64,000 nt of DNA from positions 178,712 to 242,711 of the forward strand of contig NZ_WJBG01000106.1 of the NCBI RefSeq assembly GCF_009709555.1. The letters run 5' to 3'. The DNA comes from Streptomyces blattellae (GTDB taxonomy: Bacteria > Actinomycetota > Actinomycetes > Streptomycetales > Streptomycetaceae). A program made the position numbers and the translations under genes. Under the pieces are notes generated by a model. The model saw only the letters and a program-made list of their open reading frames with translations, was not told the origin of the DNA and ran no database searches. Shown here one piece after another: positions 37,259-45,272 of this stretch (the stretch's first letter is position 1; every line of letters begins with the position of its first letter).

Positions 37259-37600
37259 TCAGGTCAGGCCCGCTGCAACCTCAGGGTCATCAGCTGGAAC
37301 GGCCCCCAGCCGTACGGTGATCCCGGTGCCGTCACGCTGCGGCGAGGTCTCCCGCAGCGGCCGTTCCAGCAGGTCCGTCACCGCGACGTCCTCGACCTCG
37401 AACCCCGCGGTGAGCGTCGCGCGGGCGCGACCGCCGTGGGCTTCGTGGAACCGGACCACCACGTCACCGCTGCCGTCGTCGGCGAGCTTGACCGCGGTGA
37501 CGACCACCGCGTCCCGGTCCACGCTCACCAGCGGCGCCACTTCGGACCCGCCGGTGATCCGCCGCTCGGGCAGGTGCCGACGAGGTGTAGAGCTCCCCCA
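37259..37600 (-). pseudogene. C-terminal remnant of a GH38 alpha-mannosidase
   Basis: On the minus strand, LPERRITGGSEVAPLVSVD followed by DAVVVTAVKLADDGSGDVVV and GFEVEDVAVTDLLERPL matches the end of bacterial GH38 alpha-mannosidases, where LVSVDDDAVVV...VKLA is characteristic. The expected final PFQLMTLRLQRA is present but one frame off, after a GGGGG run near 37305, so there is a frameshift. The catalytic N-terminal two thirds is absent. Upstream at about 37600-37660 another frame holds AARFEVGAMG, possibly a further scrap of the same gene. Nothing here could be active. Confidence 0.75.
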
Positions 37601-37672
37601 TGGCACCCACTTCGAACCGCGCGGCCTGCTCGCTCTGCTCGGGCGGCAGGCCGCCGACGAAGCACGGTGTGT

Positions 37673-37763
37673 TTCGAAAGTGCCGCCGTCCGCCCGAAGG
37701 GCGGGCTCCGGCAACCCCGCGAGCGTGCGTGCCTGACGCCGCGCGGCAGGCGGGACTTTCGAA
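37673..37763. repeat. 91-bp palindromic element with TTCGAAAGT ends (MITE-like)
   Basis: TTCGAAAGTGCCGCC at the left end and the complement of TTCGAAAGTCCCGCC at the right end form terminal inverted repeats (14 of 15 matching). Inside is a second hairpin, GTCCGCCC-GAA-GGGCGGGC. It lies in a degraded stretch and has no coding capacity. It could be a miniature mobile element or a large cruciform. Confidence 0.6.
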
Positions 37764-37998
37764 GCACTCCCCTGGGCCCGCCGGGTGCGCATGGTCAGGC
37801 CGTGGCTGTCCGCCCTGTCCCGGGACAGCGTGGAGTTCGGGCGCACGGCGGCGACGGAACCGACCGCCCTGCCGGACGGCGGCCCGGCGCGCACCGTGCG
37901 GGTGCCGGTGCCGCGGTTGATCGTGCGGGACCGTACGGGCGCGGGGCGAGAATGACCCCGGCGGGGACAGGGTGAGCCCCAATGGGCACAATGGTCCC

Positions 37999-39024
37999 AT
38001 GTGGTTCAAGGGAACAGTCCGTGTCGTGCTCGCCCTTGCGCTGTCGGCCGCCGTGGGCTGCACGTCGAGCGACAGCGACGACGACTCGGCGCGCACCAGC
38101 CCACCGTCGACGACCCGCGCCGCGGATCCCACGCCATCGTCTTCCCCGAGCCCGGTCGAGCCCGTGTCGCTCCCCGCCCTGATCCAGCGCGAGTACACCG
38201 GCTCCGACCTGAAGCTCGGCACCGTCGTGGACCGCAACGACGCCTACACCAGCTACGAGGTGACGTACGAGTCGAACGGGCTGACGATCTCGGGGCTCAT
38301 GAACATCCCCGAAGGCGAGGGGCCGTTCCCGGCGCTGGTCCTGGCGCACGGCTATATCGACCCGGAGGTCTACACCACCGGCAGGGGATTCGCCCGCGAA
38401 CAGGACCGCCTCGCCCGCAACGGGTATGTCGTCCTGCACACCGACTACCGCAACCACGCCGGGTCGGACAAGGACCCGGACGACAACGGCAACCTGCGGC
38501 TCGGCTACACCGAGGACGTCATCGGCGCGGCGAAGGCGCTGAAGGCGTCCGGGCGGCCGGAGATCGACGCCGACCGCATCGGGCTGATGGGCCGGTCGCT
38601 GGGCGGCGGTGTCGTCTACAACGTCCTGGCAGTGGCCCCGGGCCTGTTCGACGCCGCTGTCGCCTTCGCTCCGGTCAGCCCGCGCCCGGATGAGAACTTC
38701 GACCAGTTCCGGCTGCCCGGACAGGAGTCAGCCGGCGCCGAGGTCGAGGCCGAGCACGGCACACCCGAGGAGAACCCGGAGTTCTGGAACGGGCTCTCGC
38801 CGCTCACCTACGTCGACCGGGTCACCGAGCCGCTGCTGATCCACCACGGCACCGAGGACGAGACCTGCCCCATCTCCTGGACCCGGAACGCCGTGGACGC
38901 GTTCGAGAAGGCGGGCAAGGACGTGGAGCTGCGCACCTACCGCGGCGAGGGCCACACCTTCTACGGGCAGTGGCCGCGCTCGATGGAGACCACCATGGAC
39001 TTCTTCGAGGAGAACCTGCGCTGA
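37999..39024 (+). CDS. Alpha/beta hydrolase lipoprotein (prolyl-oligopeptidase-like)
   Basis: A 341-residue exported hydrolase. The signal peptide ends in a lipobox-like LSAAVGC, followed by a Ser/Thr/Pro linker. The hydrolase domain has an oxyanion HGYID, nucleophile elbow GLMGRSLGGG, a likely acid in HHGTEDETCP and catalytic His in GEGHTFYGQ, in the order of DPP-type serine peptidases/esterases. Substrate unknown. Start: ATG 37999 begins a normal signal peptide; GTG 37972, with GGGGACAGG upstream, is the alternative. Ends at a strong hairpin shared with the convergent hexosaminidase. Confidence 0.85.
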   Translation: MWFKGTVRVVLALALSAAVGCTSSDSDDDSARTSPPSTTRAADPTPSSSPSPVEPVSLPALIQREYTGSDLKLGTVVDRNDAYTSYEVTYESNGLTISGLMNIPEGEGPFPALVLAHGYIDPEVYTTGRGFAREQDRLARNGYVVLHTDYRNHAGSDKDPDDNGNLRLGYTEDVIGAAKALKASGRPEIDADRIGLMGRSLGGGVVYNVLAVAPGLFDAAVAFAPVSPRPDENFDQFRLPGQESAGAEVEAEHGTPEENPEFWNGLSPLTYVDRVTEPLLIHHGTEDETCPISWTRNAVDAFEKAGKDVELRTYRGEGHTFYGQWPRSMETTMDFFEENLR

Positions 39025-39027
39025 GCG

Positions 39028-39061
39028 GTGGCCACCAGGTCGCCGATGCCCTGGTGGCCAC
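39028..39061. terminator. Bidirectional terminator
   Basis: GTGGCCACCAGG and its exact complement CCTGGTGGCCAC enclose a 10-base loop between the convergent hydrolase and hexosaminidase genes. Confidence 0.85.
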
Positions 39062-39089
39062 GGTGAGCCTCCTCCTCAGCTCACGTGCC

Positions 39090-40928
39090 TCAGCTCACAT
39101 GCCAGACGGCGGACGGAAGCCGGTCGGGCGGGTACTGCACGAGCCGGCCGTCGTCCGGGCTCAGGGTCATCTGGGTGATGGCGTTGACGAGCCGGTAGCC
39201 GCCGGCGTCCGGCTCCAACTGCCAGCGCTGCAGGGTGTTCGCGGCGGCGCAGGCCTGCGCGGTCGCCGCGACGCCCGGCTGGAGCGGCACGTTGAGCGTC
39301 AGCTTGCCGCCGCGCACCTCCAGGCAGCCGTCCGCGGTCCGCAGGGTCACATAGCCGTCGGCCGTGCGCTGCACCTGGGCCGTGAACGACAGCCCGTCCG
39401 TCCGGAAGGTGTACGTCCCGTCGGCCACCGGCGTGCGCGTCAGATCCCGCCACCCGGGCGCGTGCCCCACAGCGGTGCCGCGCGCGGTGAACTCGGCGTA
39501 TGTGGCGTCGGGTTGCGGATCACCCCAGGTGGCCTGGGCGATATGGCGCAGCGCGGGCCACAGCCGCTCGGCGACCTCGTTCTCGGTCTCCCCGCGGCCG
39601 TTGTCGGGCCAGAGGCTGATCTTCGCGCCGGTGATGCCGTCGGCCGAGGTGAGTTTCTCGCCCTCGAAGCTGCGGGGATCCCAGCTCTGCTCGTACAGGC
39701 CCCGGGTGTCGGAGTGGAAACCGCCGCGGACCAGGTACAGGGCGTACGCCGCGTTCATCACCGGGTAGCCCTGCGCGATGAGTTGACTCGGCTTCACGGC
39801 CACGTTCAGCCAGTGCTCGACCGTGGTGCCGGCCGCCACGGGCACGGTGTTGGCGCCGGTGAGCCCGTCGTTCCAGATGCGCAGCTCCTTGCCCTGGGCG
39901 CCCGCGTAGGCCTGGACGCGGTTGACGAAGTCGACGAACGCGTCCTGGGGTGTGGCGCCGGGGCCGTACTTCTCCCGCGCGTACTGAACGATGTGCGGGT
40001 ACCTGGCGAAGTCGGAGCCGAGCATGTACTCGTCGGCGCCCATGTGCCAGGACGTGGACGTGAAGACCTGCGCGTATTCGTCGATCAGGCTCGTGTAGTA
40101 GTCGAAGGCCTCGGGCCGGGTGATGTCGAGTCGCGAGGGCTGCTTGTTGCCGTCGGTGTCGGTGAGTTGCAGGTCGGGGCGGTTCTCTATCCACGGGTCC
40201 ATATGGCCCGGGGAGTTGATCTCGGGGATGATCTCGACGTGGTACTTGGCGCCGAGGGCGACGAGGTCGCGTATCTCGTCCTTGGTGTAGTAGCCCCAGG
40301 TGTTGGCCTCGGGGTGGGCGTCGCTCTGCACCTTCAGTTCGAGGAGGAGCTGGTTGACCTTGTTGTACGCCATCTCGCGGACGAGGTTCTCCAGCCAGGG
40401 CATCGAGACGTGGATGTAGCAGGCGCACACGCCGACGCCCCGCTCCGGATAGCGCGGTATGTCGATCGTGCGTCCGGCGGGGATCTGGTCGCCCTGCGCG
40501 AGGAGTTGCAGGACGGTCCGGGTGCCGTAGAAGGCGCCGGTCTCGGTCGCTCCGGTCACCGACAGCCGCTGGCCGGCGTGGAGCTCGTAGCCCTCGCTGC
40601 CCAGCGAGGTCCTGCCGGACTGTACGCCGATAACGATGTCACCGGCACGCGCCCCGTCGCCCACGACGGGAACCGTGCCGTGTCCGGCGTCCCTCAGGTC
40701 GTCGGCGAGGGTCTGGGCGACCCGGCGCTCGGCCTCGGAGTCGGCGACCAGACGAGTCCCGTCCCCGTAGTCATAACTGCCCGCCTCCGCCGTCCAGTTG
40801 GTCAGCGCGGGCACGGTGACCGGGGGCGCCGCCTGCTGCTGCGCCGTCGCCTGCGCCGGTACTCCGAAGAGCATCAGCACGGCGGCAAGGCCGGTCAGTG
40901 CGAACCGTCTCTTCCTTCGCTCAGCCAT
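39090..40928 (-). CDS. Secreted GH20 beta-N-acetylhexosaminidase with C-terminal lectin-like domain
   Basis: A 612-residue secreted glycoside hydrolase. Signal peptide: RRKRRFALTGLAAVLMLFG to AQA. An N-terminal GH20b-like domain (about 35-160) precedes the GH20 barrel, where HMGADEY holds the catalytic Asp-Glu pair and EIIPEINSPGHMDPW binds the substrate. The C-terminal about 130 residues (from GTYTFRTDGLSFTAQVQ) look like a carbohydrate-binding beta-trefoil-like module. It would release terminal GlcNAc or GalNAc, or lacto-N-biose, from glycans. GGTGGAG precedes the ATG. An 18-bp palindrome lies 76 bp upstream. Confidence 0.9.
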   Translation of the reverse strand: MAERRKRRFALTGLAAVLMLFGVPAQATAQQQAAPPVTVPALTNWTAEAGSYDYGDGTRLVADSEAERRVAQTLADDLRDAGHGTVPVVGDGARAGDIVIGVQSGRTSLGSEGYELHAGQRLSVTGATETGAFYGTRTVLQLLAQGDQIPAGRTIDIPRYPERGVGVCACYIHVSMPWLENLVREMAYNKVNQLLLELKVQSDAHPEANTWGYYTKDEIRDLVALGAKYHVEIIPEINSPGHMDPWIENRPDLQLTDTDGNKQPSRLDITRPEAFDYYTSLIDEYAQVFTSTSWHMGADEYMLGSDFARYPHIVQYAREKYGPGATPQDAFVDFVNRVQAYAGAQGKELRIWNDGLTGANTVPVAAGTTVEHWLNVAVKPSQLIAQGYPVMNAAYALYLVRGGFHSDTRGLYEQSWDPRSFEGEKLTSADGITGAKISLWPDNGRGETENEVAERLWPALRHIAQATWGDPQPDATYAEFTARGTAVGHAPGWRDLTRTPVADGTYTFRTDGLSFTAQVQRTADGYVTLRTADGCLEVRGGKLTLNVPLQPGVAATAQACAAANTLQRWQLEPDAGGYRLVNAITQMTLSPDDGRLVQYPPDRLPSAVWHVS

Positions 40929-41003
40929 TCCACTCCACCCTGAAAACCGAGAAAGCCACTGATCGTCGGTGTGCGTGGATACGTACCCGTGAGCGGCTCC
41001 CAT

Positions 41004-41021
41004 TCATCGGATGTCCGATGA
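41004..41021. promoter_or_regulatory. 18-bp perfect palindrome, probable operator
   Basis: TCATCGGATGTCCGATGA is a perfect palindrome upstream of the hexosaminidase gene, with the ATC-N-GAT-ATC-N-GAT style seen for some GntR/FadR regulators. No regulator gene is adjacent, so the repressor must act in trans. Confidence 0.65.
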
Positions 41022-41244
41022 TTGAGCGGGCCCCGGACCCTGTCAATGGGGCGGAACGGCAGGATAGTTGAGGGATTGATCGGAGGACATGCTGTTCAGC
41101 GGGGGACTCCTGGGCACACCGGCACGAAAAGTCCAGGAACCTCCGCCCGAATGTCCGAGCCACGCCCCCTCTCGACGAGCCGCCCGGTCCCGGGCACAGT
41201 TCTCCCTACATATTCGCCGGTACACGCACTGTGAAGGAGCGCAC

Positions 41245-42588
41245 GTGACCGACTGGACCGGCAGGACCGCCGTCGAGATCGCCGCCGCCGTACGGGAGAA
41301 GCGGGCCACCCCCCGGGAGGTGGTGGCCGAGCACCTGGCCCGGATCGAGCGGCTCGACGGCCGTGTCGGGGCGTTCCGTGTGGTGCGCGCTCAGGCGGCG
41401 CTCGCCGAGGCCGAGGAGGTGGCGGCGCGCGGGGACCTGGCCGAACTGCCGCTCGCCGGTGTGCCGGTGGCCGTCAAGGACAACCTCGCCGTGCGGGGCG
41501 AGTCGAACCGCAACGGCTCGGCCGCGACCCCGGACACCCCCGCCGACCACGACCATGTCACCGTGGCCCGGCTGCGGGCGGCCGGCGCGGTGGTGGTGGG
41601 TCTGACCAACGTGCCGGAGTTGTGTGTCTTCGGCACCAGCGAGGGCGTCCACGGCACGGCCCGCAACCCGTGGGACACGACGCGCTCGGCGGGCGGCTCC
41701 TCGGGCGGCAGCGCCGCCGCGGTCGCCGCCGGGCTGGTGCCGATCGCCCTCGGCAACGACGGCATGGGCTCGCTGCGCATCCCGGCGGCCAACTGCGGCC
41801 TCGTCACCATCAAGCCGGGCCACGGCGTGGTGCCCGCGGGGATCGGCGAGGGCGACTGGTTCGGCATGTCCGAGAACGGTCCGCTCGCGACGACCGTCGC
41901 GGACGCCCGTCTGATGCTGTCGGTCCTCGCCGACACCGATGCCGTACGACCGCACGAGCCGGCCTCACGCAAGGTCGCCGTGTCCCTGCGCAGCCCGCTC
42001 GCCGGCGTCACCATCAGCAAGCCGTATGCGGAGGCGACCCGGGAGGCCGCCGGGGTACTGGCCAAGGCGGGTCACCAGGTCCGGCGCGCGGACCCGCCGT
42101 ACCCCCTGTCGCTGGGCTTCACCTCGCTCGCGCACTGGACGGCGGGAACGGCGGTGGACGCCAGGGATTTTGATCCGCGTCAGCTGACCCGGCGCACCCG
42201 GGTGCACGCCGCCGTGGGGCGGCGCTTCGTGGGCCGGGTCACCTCCGGTGACGGCAGGGAGCAGTTGCGCAGGAGGCTGGAGCCGTTCTTCGCCGAGCAC
42301 GACGTGGTGCTCACCCCGGCGCTGGCCCGCCGCTCCCCCAAGGCCGTGGCCTGGCACGAGCGGGGCTGGCTGCGCAACGTGCTCGCCGACACCAACTACT
42401 CCCCGCTGACTCCGCCGTGGAACCTCACCGGCTGGCCCGCGCTGGCCGTCCCGTTCGGCTCCCTGCCCTCGGGCGCCCCCTGCGCCGTACAACTCGCGGG
42501 ACCCCCAGGCACGGAGGCGGTGCTGCTGGAACTGGCGGAGCAGATGGAGAAGCTGCGTCCGTGGCGGCGGACGGCTCCCCTCGACTAG
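41245..42588 (+). CDS. Amidase signature family hydrolase
   Basis: A 447-residue amidase-signature enzyme with the Ser-cisSer-Lys triad: Lys in VAVKDNLAVRG, and the Gly/Ser-rich GGSSGGSAAAVAAG. The usual oxyanion segment appears as GNDGMGSLRIPAANCG, where most relatives have GSDGGGSIRIPA, so the middle Gly is Met here. It hydrolyses an amide of unknown identity; with no pathway neighbours the substrate cannot be named. The GTG at 41245 has AAGGAG eight bases upstream. Confidence 0.9.
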   Translation: MTDWTGRTAVEIAAAVREKRATPREVVAEHLARIERLDGRVGAFRVVRAQAALAEAEEVAARGDLAELPLAGVPVAVKDNLAVRGESNRNGSAATPDTPADHDHVTVARLRAAGAVVVGLTNVPELCVFGTSEGVHGTARNPWDTTRSAGGSSGGSAAAVAAGLVPIALGNDGMGSLRIPAANCGLVTIKPGHGVVPAGIGEGDWFGMSENGPLATTVADARLMLSVLADTDAVRPHEPASRKVAVSLRSPLAGVTISKPYAEATREAAGVLAKAGHQVRRADPPYPLSLGFTSLAHWTAGTAVDARDFDPRQLTRRTRVHAAVGRRFVGRVTSGDGREQLRRRLEPFFAEHDVVLTPALARRSPKAVAWHERGWLRNVLADTNYSPLTPPWNLTGWPALAVPFGSLPSGAPCAVQLAGPPGTEAVLLELAEQMEKLRPWRRTAPLD

Positions 42589-42613
42589 GGCGGGTTTCAG
42601 GGGGCGCGGAGTT

Positions 42614-42642
42614 CAGGGGGCGCGGGATTCACGCGCCCCCTG
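42614..42642 (+). terminator. Terminator after the amidase gene
   Basis: CAGGGGGCGCG pairs with CGCGCCCCCTG over a 7-base loop. The left arm occurs twice in tandem (42598 and 42614), so an alternative pairing is possible. Confidence 0.8.
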
Positions 42643-42676
42643 CGGCTGCGATCGCGAAGGGGCCTGGCTCGGGTCG

Positions 42677-42850
42677 TCAGTCGACGCTGGGCAGGATGTG
42701 GGGCTCGGCGAGGTCGTCCTCGTAGCCGGCCAGGCGGATGGGGGCCGAACGGGCCCACACGTCGAGACTGCCGATCTCTCCGGGCCGCCGGCCCGCGCGC
42801 TCCGGGCGTTCCTTGGGGCGCTGTTCGCGATTCGTCTTCTCCGGTGTCAC
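42677..42850 (-). CDS. 57-residue peptide of unknown function
   Basis: A small gene with GTG start and an excellent ribosome site (GAGGAG, six bases upstream). The first half is highly charged (TPEKTNREQRPKERPERAGR). The second half, after RPGEIG, is SLDVWARSAPIRLAGYEDD then LAEPHILPSVD, with one Trp, one Tyr and an acidic end. No cysteine, signal peptide or membrane segment. A leader-like half and a core-like half are reminiscent of a ribosomally made precursor peptide, but no modifying enzyme is adjacent, so that is only a guess. I do not recognise the family with confidence. It is convergent with the amidase gene across its terminator. Confidence 0.65.
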   Translation of the reverse strand: MTPEKTNREQRPKERPERAGRRPGEIGSLDVWARSAPIRLAGYEDDLAEPHILPSVD

Positions 42851-43096
42851 CGCGCACTCCTCATGTGTCGGGTCACCCTCGGGGCGTGCCGGCCACTCTG
42901 CTGCTGTGCGCCTGACGCCCGCTCGGGTCTGGGTCGAGATCAGTTCGGACGCGGTGGCGCCGGCAACGGACGATGGGTGTGGGTAGGACCCCGTACTGCT
43001 GCCCGTCCCCACCAGAGTAACCAAATGAGCGGGGGTCCGCTCGATGGGGCTGAAAGCTTGGCGTAACCGTCACAAGTCACCCGTGTTCATTGGGTA

Positions 43097-43129
43097 ATGA
43101 TATGCCCTGTTTTGCCATGAGATGCCCTG
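43097..43129. promoter_or_regulatory. Direct repeat, candidate regulator site
   Basis: ATGATATGCCCTG and ATGAGATGCCCTG are spaced exactly 20 bp apart (about two helical turns), upstream of the HD-like gene. This spacing is typical of tandem binding of a regulator to one face of DNA. Confidence 0.45.
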
Positions 43130-43171
43130 CGCGAATATCACTCGTTCGGCCTACAACGGTGAGGACGTATT

Positions 43172-43265
43172 CGAGACAGCCGTGTCAGTCGTCGCGCAGT
43201 TCAAGTCCCGTTGGCTGTGCCGAAAGCTCGCCATGATCTGCTCCCGTGAGAATACGGCTGTCTCG
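43172..43265 (+). promoter_or_regulatory. Long-range inverted repeat around a gene leader
   Basis: CGAGACAGCCGT at 43172 and its exact complement ACGGCTGTCTCG at 43254 are separated by 70 bp. The second arm ends just before the GGGAGGA ribosome site of the HD-like gene, so the pair could fold a leader RNA close to the start codon. Confidence 0.45.
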
Positions 43266-43280
43266 CGGGAGGACTGACGC

Positions 43281-43730
43281 ATGGAACTGCGCAGCGTCGA
43301 GGAGCTGATGGATCTGCTGTATGCGTGCCGGGGCGCATGGGACACCCGGCAGCGCGCCGGTGACCGCGTCGATCTGCACGATCACGCCCTGCGGACCGCC
43401 GCGTTGCTGCGCCGCAGCCGCCCCGCCGACAAGGAACTCCAAGTAGCGGGCCTGGTGCAGCCCGTCGGGCAGCTGCTGTGGCCCGGTGACACGGCCGGGC
43501 ACGACGACCGTACGGCCGACGCGGTGCGGGGCCTGCTCGGTGAACGGGTCTCCCGCCTCATACGCCGCCACTCCCGGCTCGGCACTCCCGCGGACGACGA
43601 CCTGGTCAGCCTGCGTCAGGCCGAGGAGGAGGGCCGCGGCGCGGGGTTCGACGCCGGGGTGCTGGAGGACTGGCGCACGGTGCTGGAGCTGGTGGCCGCG
43701 CGCAACTCACCCCTGGGGGCCGTCGACTGA
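43281..43730 (+). CDS. HD-domain-like protein with lost metal residues
   Basis: A 149-residue all-helical protein. RVDLHDHALRTAALLRR followed by ELQVAGLVQPVGQLLWPGD resembles the start of small HD-domain oxygenase/phosphohydrolase proteins (HALQTA ... VAALLHDIGH), but the His-Asp pair that binds metal is replaced by Gln-Pro. A later TAGHDDRTADAVRGLLGE keeps part of the pattern. It is therefore likely non-catalytic, perhaps a sensor or binding protein. GGGAGGA lies seven bases before the ATG. The match is partial, so the fold is a suggestion. Confidence 0.7.
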   Translation: MELRSVEELMDLLYACRGAWDTRQRAGDRVDLHDHALRTAALLRRSRPADKELQVAGLVQPVGQLLWPGDTAGHDDRTADAVRGLLGERVSRLIRRHSRLGTPADDDLVSLRQAEEEGRGAGFDAGVLEDWRTVLELVAARNSPLGAVD

Positions 43731-43754
43731 CGGCCCCTTCCTCGTCCGCCGGCC

Positions 43755-45272
43755 TCACCACTTGCCCGGCGCGTAGTCCTTCAGGAAGACGCCGTACAGG
43801 TCCTCGCCCTGCTCGCCGCTGACGATCGGGTGGTAGACGCGGGCCGCACCGTCGATCAGGTCGAGGGGCGCGTGGAAGCCGGCCTCGGCCAGGCGCAGCT
43901 TGTCGTAGTGCGGGCGCTCGTCGGTGATCCAGCCGGTGTCGACGGAGGTCATCAGGATGCCGTCGGTCTGGAACATCTCCTGGGCGCTGGTCCGCGTCAC
44001 CATGTTCATCGCGGCCTTGGCGGCGTTGGTGTTCGGGTGGCCCGCGCCCTTGTAGCCCCGGCCGAACACGCCCTCCATCGCCGAGACGTTGACGACGTAC
44101 GCGCGCTTGCTGGGCGCCTTGCGCGCGGCGTCGGCCAGCACCGGCCGCAGCTTGCTGATCAGGATGAACGGCGCCGTGTAGTTGCACAGCTGCGTCTCCA
44201 GCAGCTCCACCGGCGAGATCTGCTCGATGGACTGGACCCAGGTGTTGGAGTCGACGACGTCGGGGACCAGGCCGCCCGCGTCGATGGCGGTGCCGTCGCG
44301 GTGCCGCTCCACACTGGCGTTGCCGGCGACCAGGGCGAGATCGGCCACCTTCTGCGCATCGAGGCCGGTGACGCCGACGGGGAGTGCGGCGAGGCCGTCG
44401 ACGGCGCCGGAGCCGAAGGCGCCGATGACGTGGTGGGCGGGCAGTTCACCGGCGGGCAGCGGGGCGCTCTCTCCCTCGACCAGCGCGGCGTACGCGGAGG
44501 GCAGGCGGCGTACCGTCTGGGTGGCGTTGTTGATCAGGATGTCCAACGGGCCCTGCCCGGCGATCTGGTCGGCCAGGGCCACGGCCTGGGCGGGGTCGCG
44601 CAGGTCGATGCCGACGACCTCCAGGCGGTGGATCCAGTCCGCCGAGTCGTCCATGGCCTTGAAGCGGCGGATGGCGTCCTTCGGGAACCGCGTGGTGATC
44701 GTGGTGTGCGCGCCGTCCCGCAGCAGCCGCAGCGCGATGTACATGCCGATCTTGGCGCGGCCGCCGGTGAGCAGAGCACGCCTGCCGGTGAGGTCGGCGC
44801 GGGAGTCGCGGTGGGCCCGGTTCTCGGCGGCGCACTTCTGACAGAGCTGGTGGTAGAAGTAGTCGACCTCGACGTACCGGGTCTTGCAGGTGTAGCAGGA
44901 GCGCGGGCGCTGGAGTATCCCCGCGATCCTGCCCTCCTCGGTCCGCGAGGACGGCAGGAGGCCCTCGGTCTCGTCGTCGATCCGCTCGGCGGAACCGGTC
45001 GCCGTGGCCTCCGTGACCGTCTTGTCGTGCGCGGTCTTGGCGGCCCGGCGCTCTTGGCGGCGGCGCTGCTTGACCGTGCGGTAGATGCCCGCGGTGGCCC
45101 GCCGCACGGCGATCGCGTCGGGGTGGTCGACCTCCAGCTTGTCGAGTTCCTCCAGCACGCCGAGGCAGACGGCCAGCCGCTCAGGGTCGATGCCGGGCCC
45201 GTACACGACCTCGTCCGTGGTCGCCGCGCCGTCCTCTGTCACCGTCATCGCCGCTGCCGTTTCCTGATCCAC
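43755..45272 (-). CDS. Large atypical SDR-family protein with zinc-ribbon insert
   Basis: A 505-residue protein. The N-terminal 110 residues are helical and charged; then CYTCKTRYVEVDYFYHQLCQ and KC form a CxxC...CxxC zinc ribbon (about 125-148). The SDR domain follows: LLTGGRAKIGMYIALRLLRD as a variant dinucleotide motif, then ILINNATQT. The usual catalytic YxxxK is replaced by TNAAK within GHPNTNAAKAAMN, so the Tyr is missing although Lys and a Ser (NVSAMEG) remain. It may bind a nucleotide without classical dehydrogenase chemistry. GTG start at 45272; ATG 45248 is an alternative. Function unknown. Confidence 0.85.
   Translation of the reverse strand: MDQETAAAMTVTEDGAATTDEVVYGPGIDPERLAVCLGVLEELDKLEVDHPDAIAVRRATAGIYRTVKQRRRQERRAAKTAHDKTVTEATATGSAERIDDETEGLLPSSRTEEGRIAGILQRPRSCYTCKTRYVEVDYFYHQLCQKCAAENRAHRDSRADLTGRRALLTGGRAKIGMYIALRLLRDGAHTTITTRFPKDAIRRFKAMDDSADWIHRLEVVGIDLRDPAQAVALADQIAGQGPLDILINNATQTVRRLPSAYAALVEGESAPLPAGELPAHHVIGAFGSGAVDGLAALPVGVTGLDAQKVADLALVAGNASVERHRDGTAIDAGGLVPDVVDSNTWVQSIEQISPVELLETQLCNYTAPFILISKLRPVLADAARKAPSKRAYVVNVSAMEGVFGRGYKGAGHPNTNAAKAAMNMVTRTSAQEMFQTDGILMTSVDTGWITDERPHYDKLRLAEAGFHAPLDLIDGAARVYHPIVSGEQGEDLYGVFLKDYAPGKW

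Larger units (their letters stand above)
37249..37998. other. Degraded stretch without an intact gene
   Basis: This 750-bp stretch holds the GH38 remnant, a 91-bp palindromic element and, on the plus strand at 37791-37955, a 54-codon open piece (MVRPWLSALSRDSVEFGRTA..., ending IVRDRTGAGRE) that looks like the tail of an unidentified protein. Frames break repeatedly, unlike the surrounding DNA. Confidence 0.6.
42851..43280. other. Intergenic region with repeats
   Basis: 430 bp between the divergent peptide gene and the HD-like gene. No gene seen. It contains a 20-bp-period direct repeat and a 12-bp inverted repeat that brackets the leader of the HD-like gene, listed separately. AT content is higher here than in the flanks. 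Confidence 0.5.

Noticed and set aside
37791..37955. 54-codon open piece as a gene
   Set aside because: No ribosome site, lies in a degraded stretch, and the peptide looks like a protein tail and not a complete product.
42677..42850. Lanthipeptide or lasso precursor
   Set aside because: No Cys or Ser/Thr-rich core, no ring-forming layout I can justify, and no modification genes nearby.
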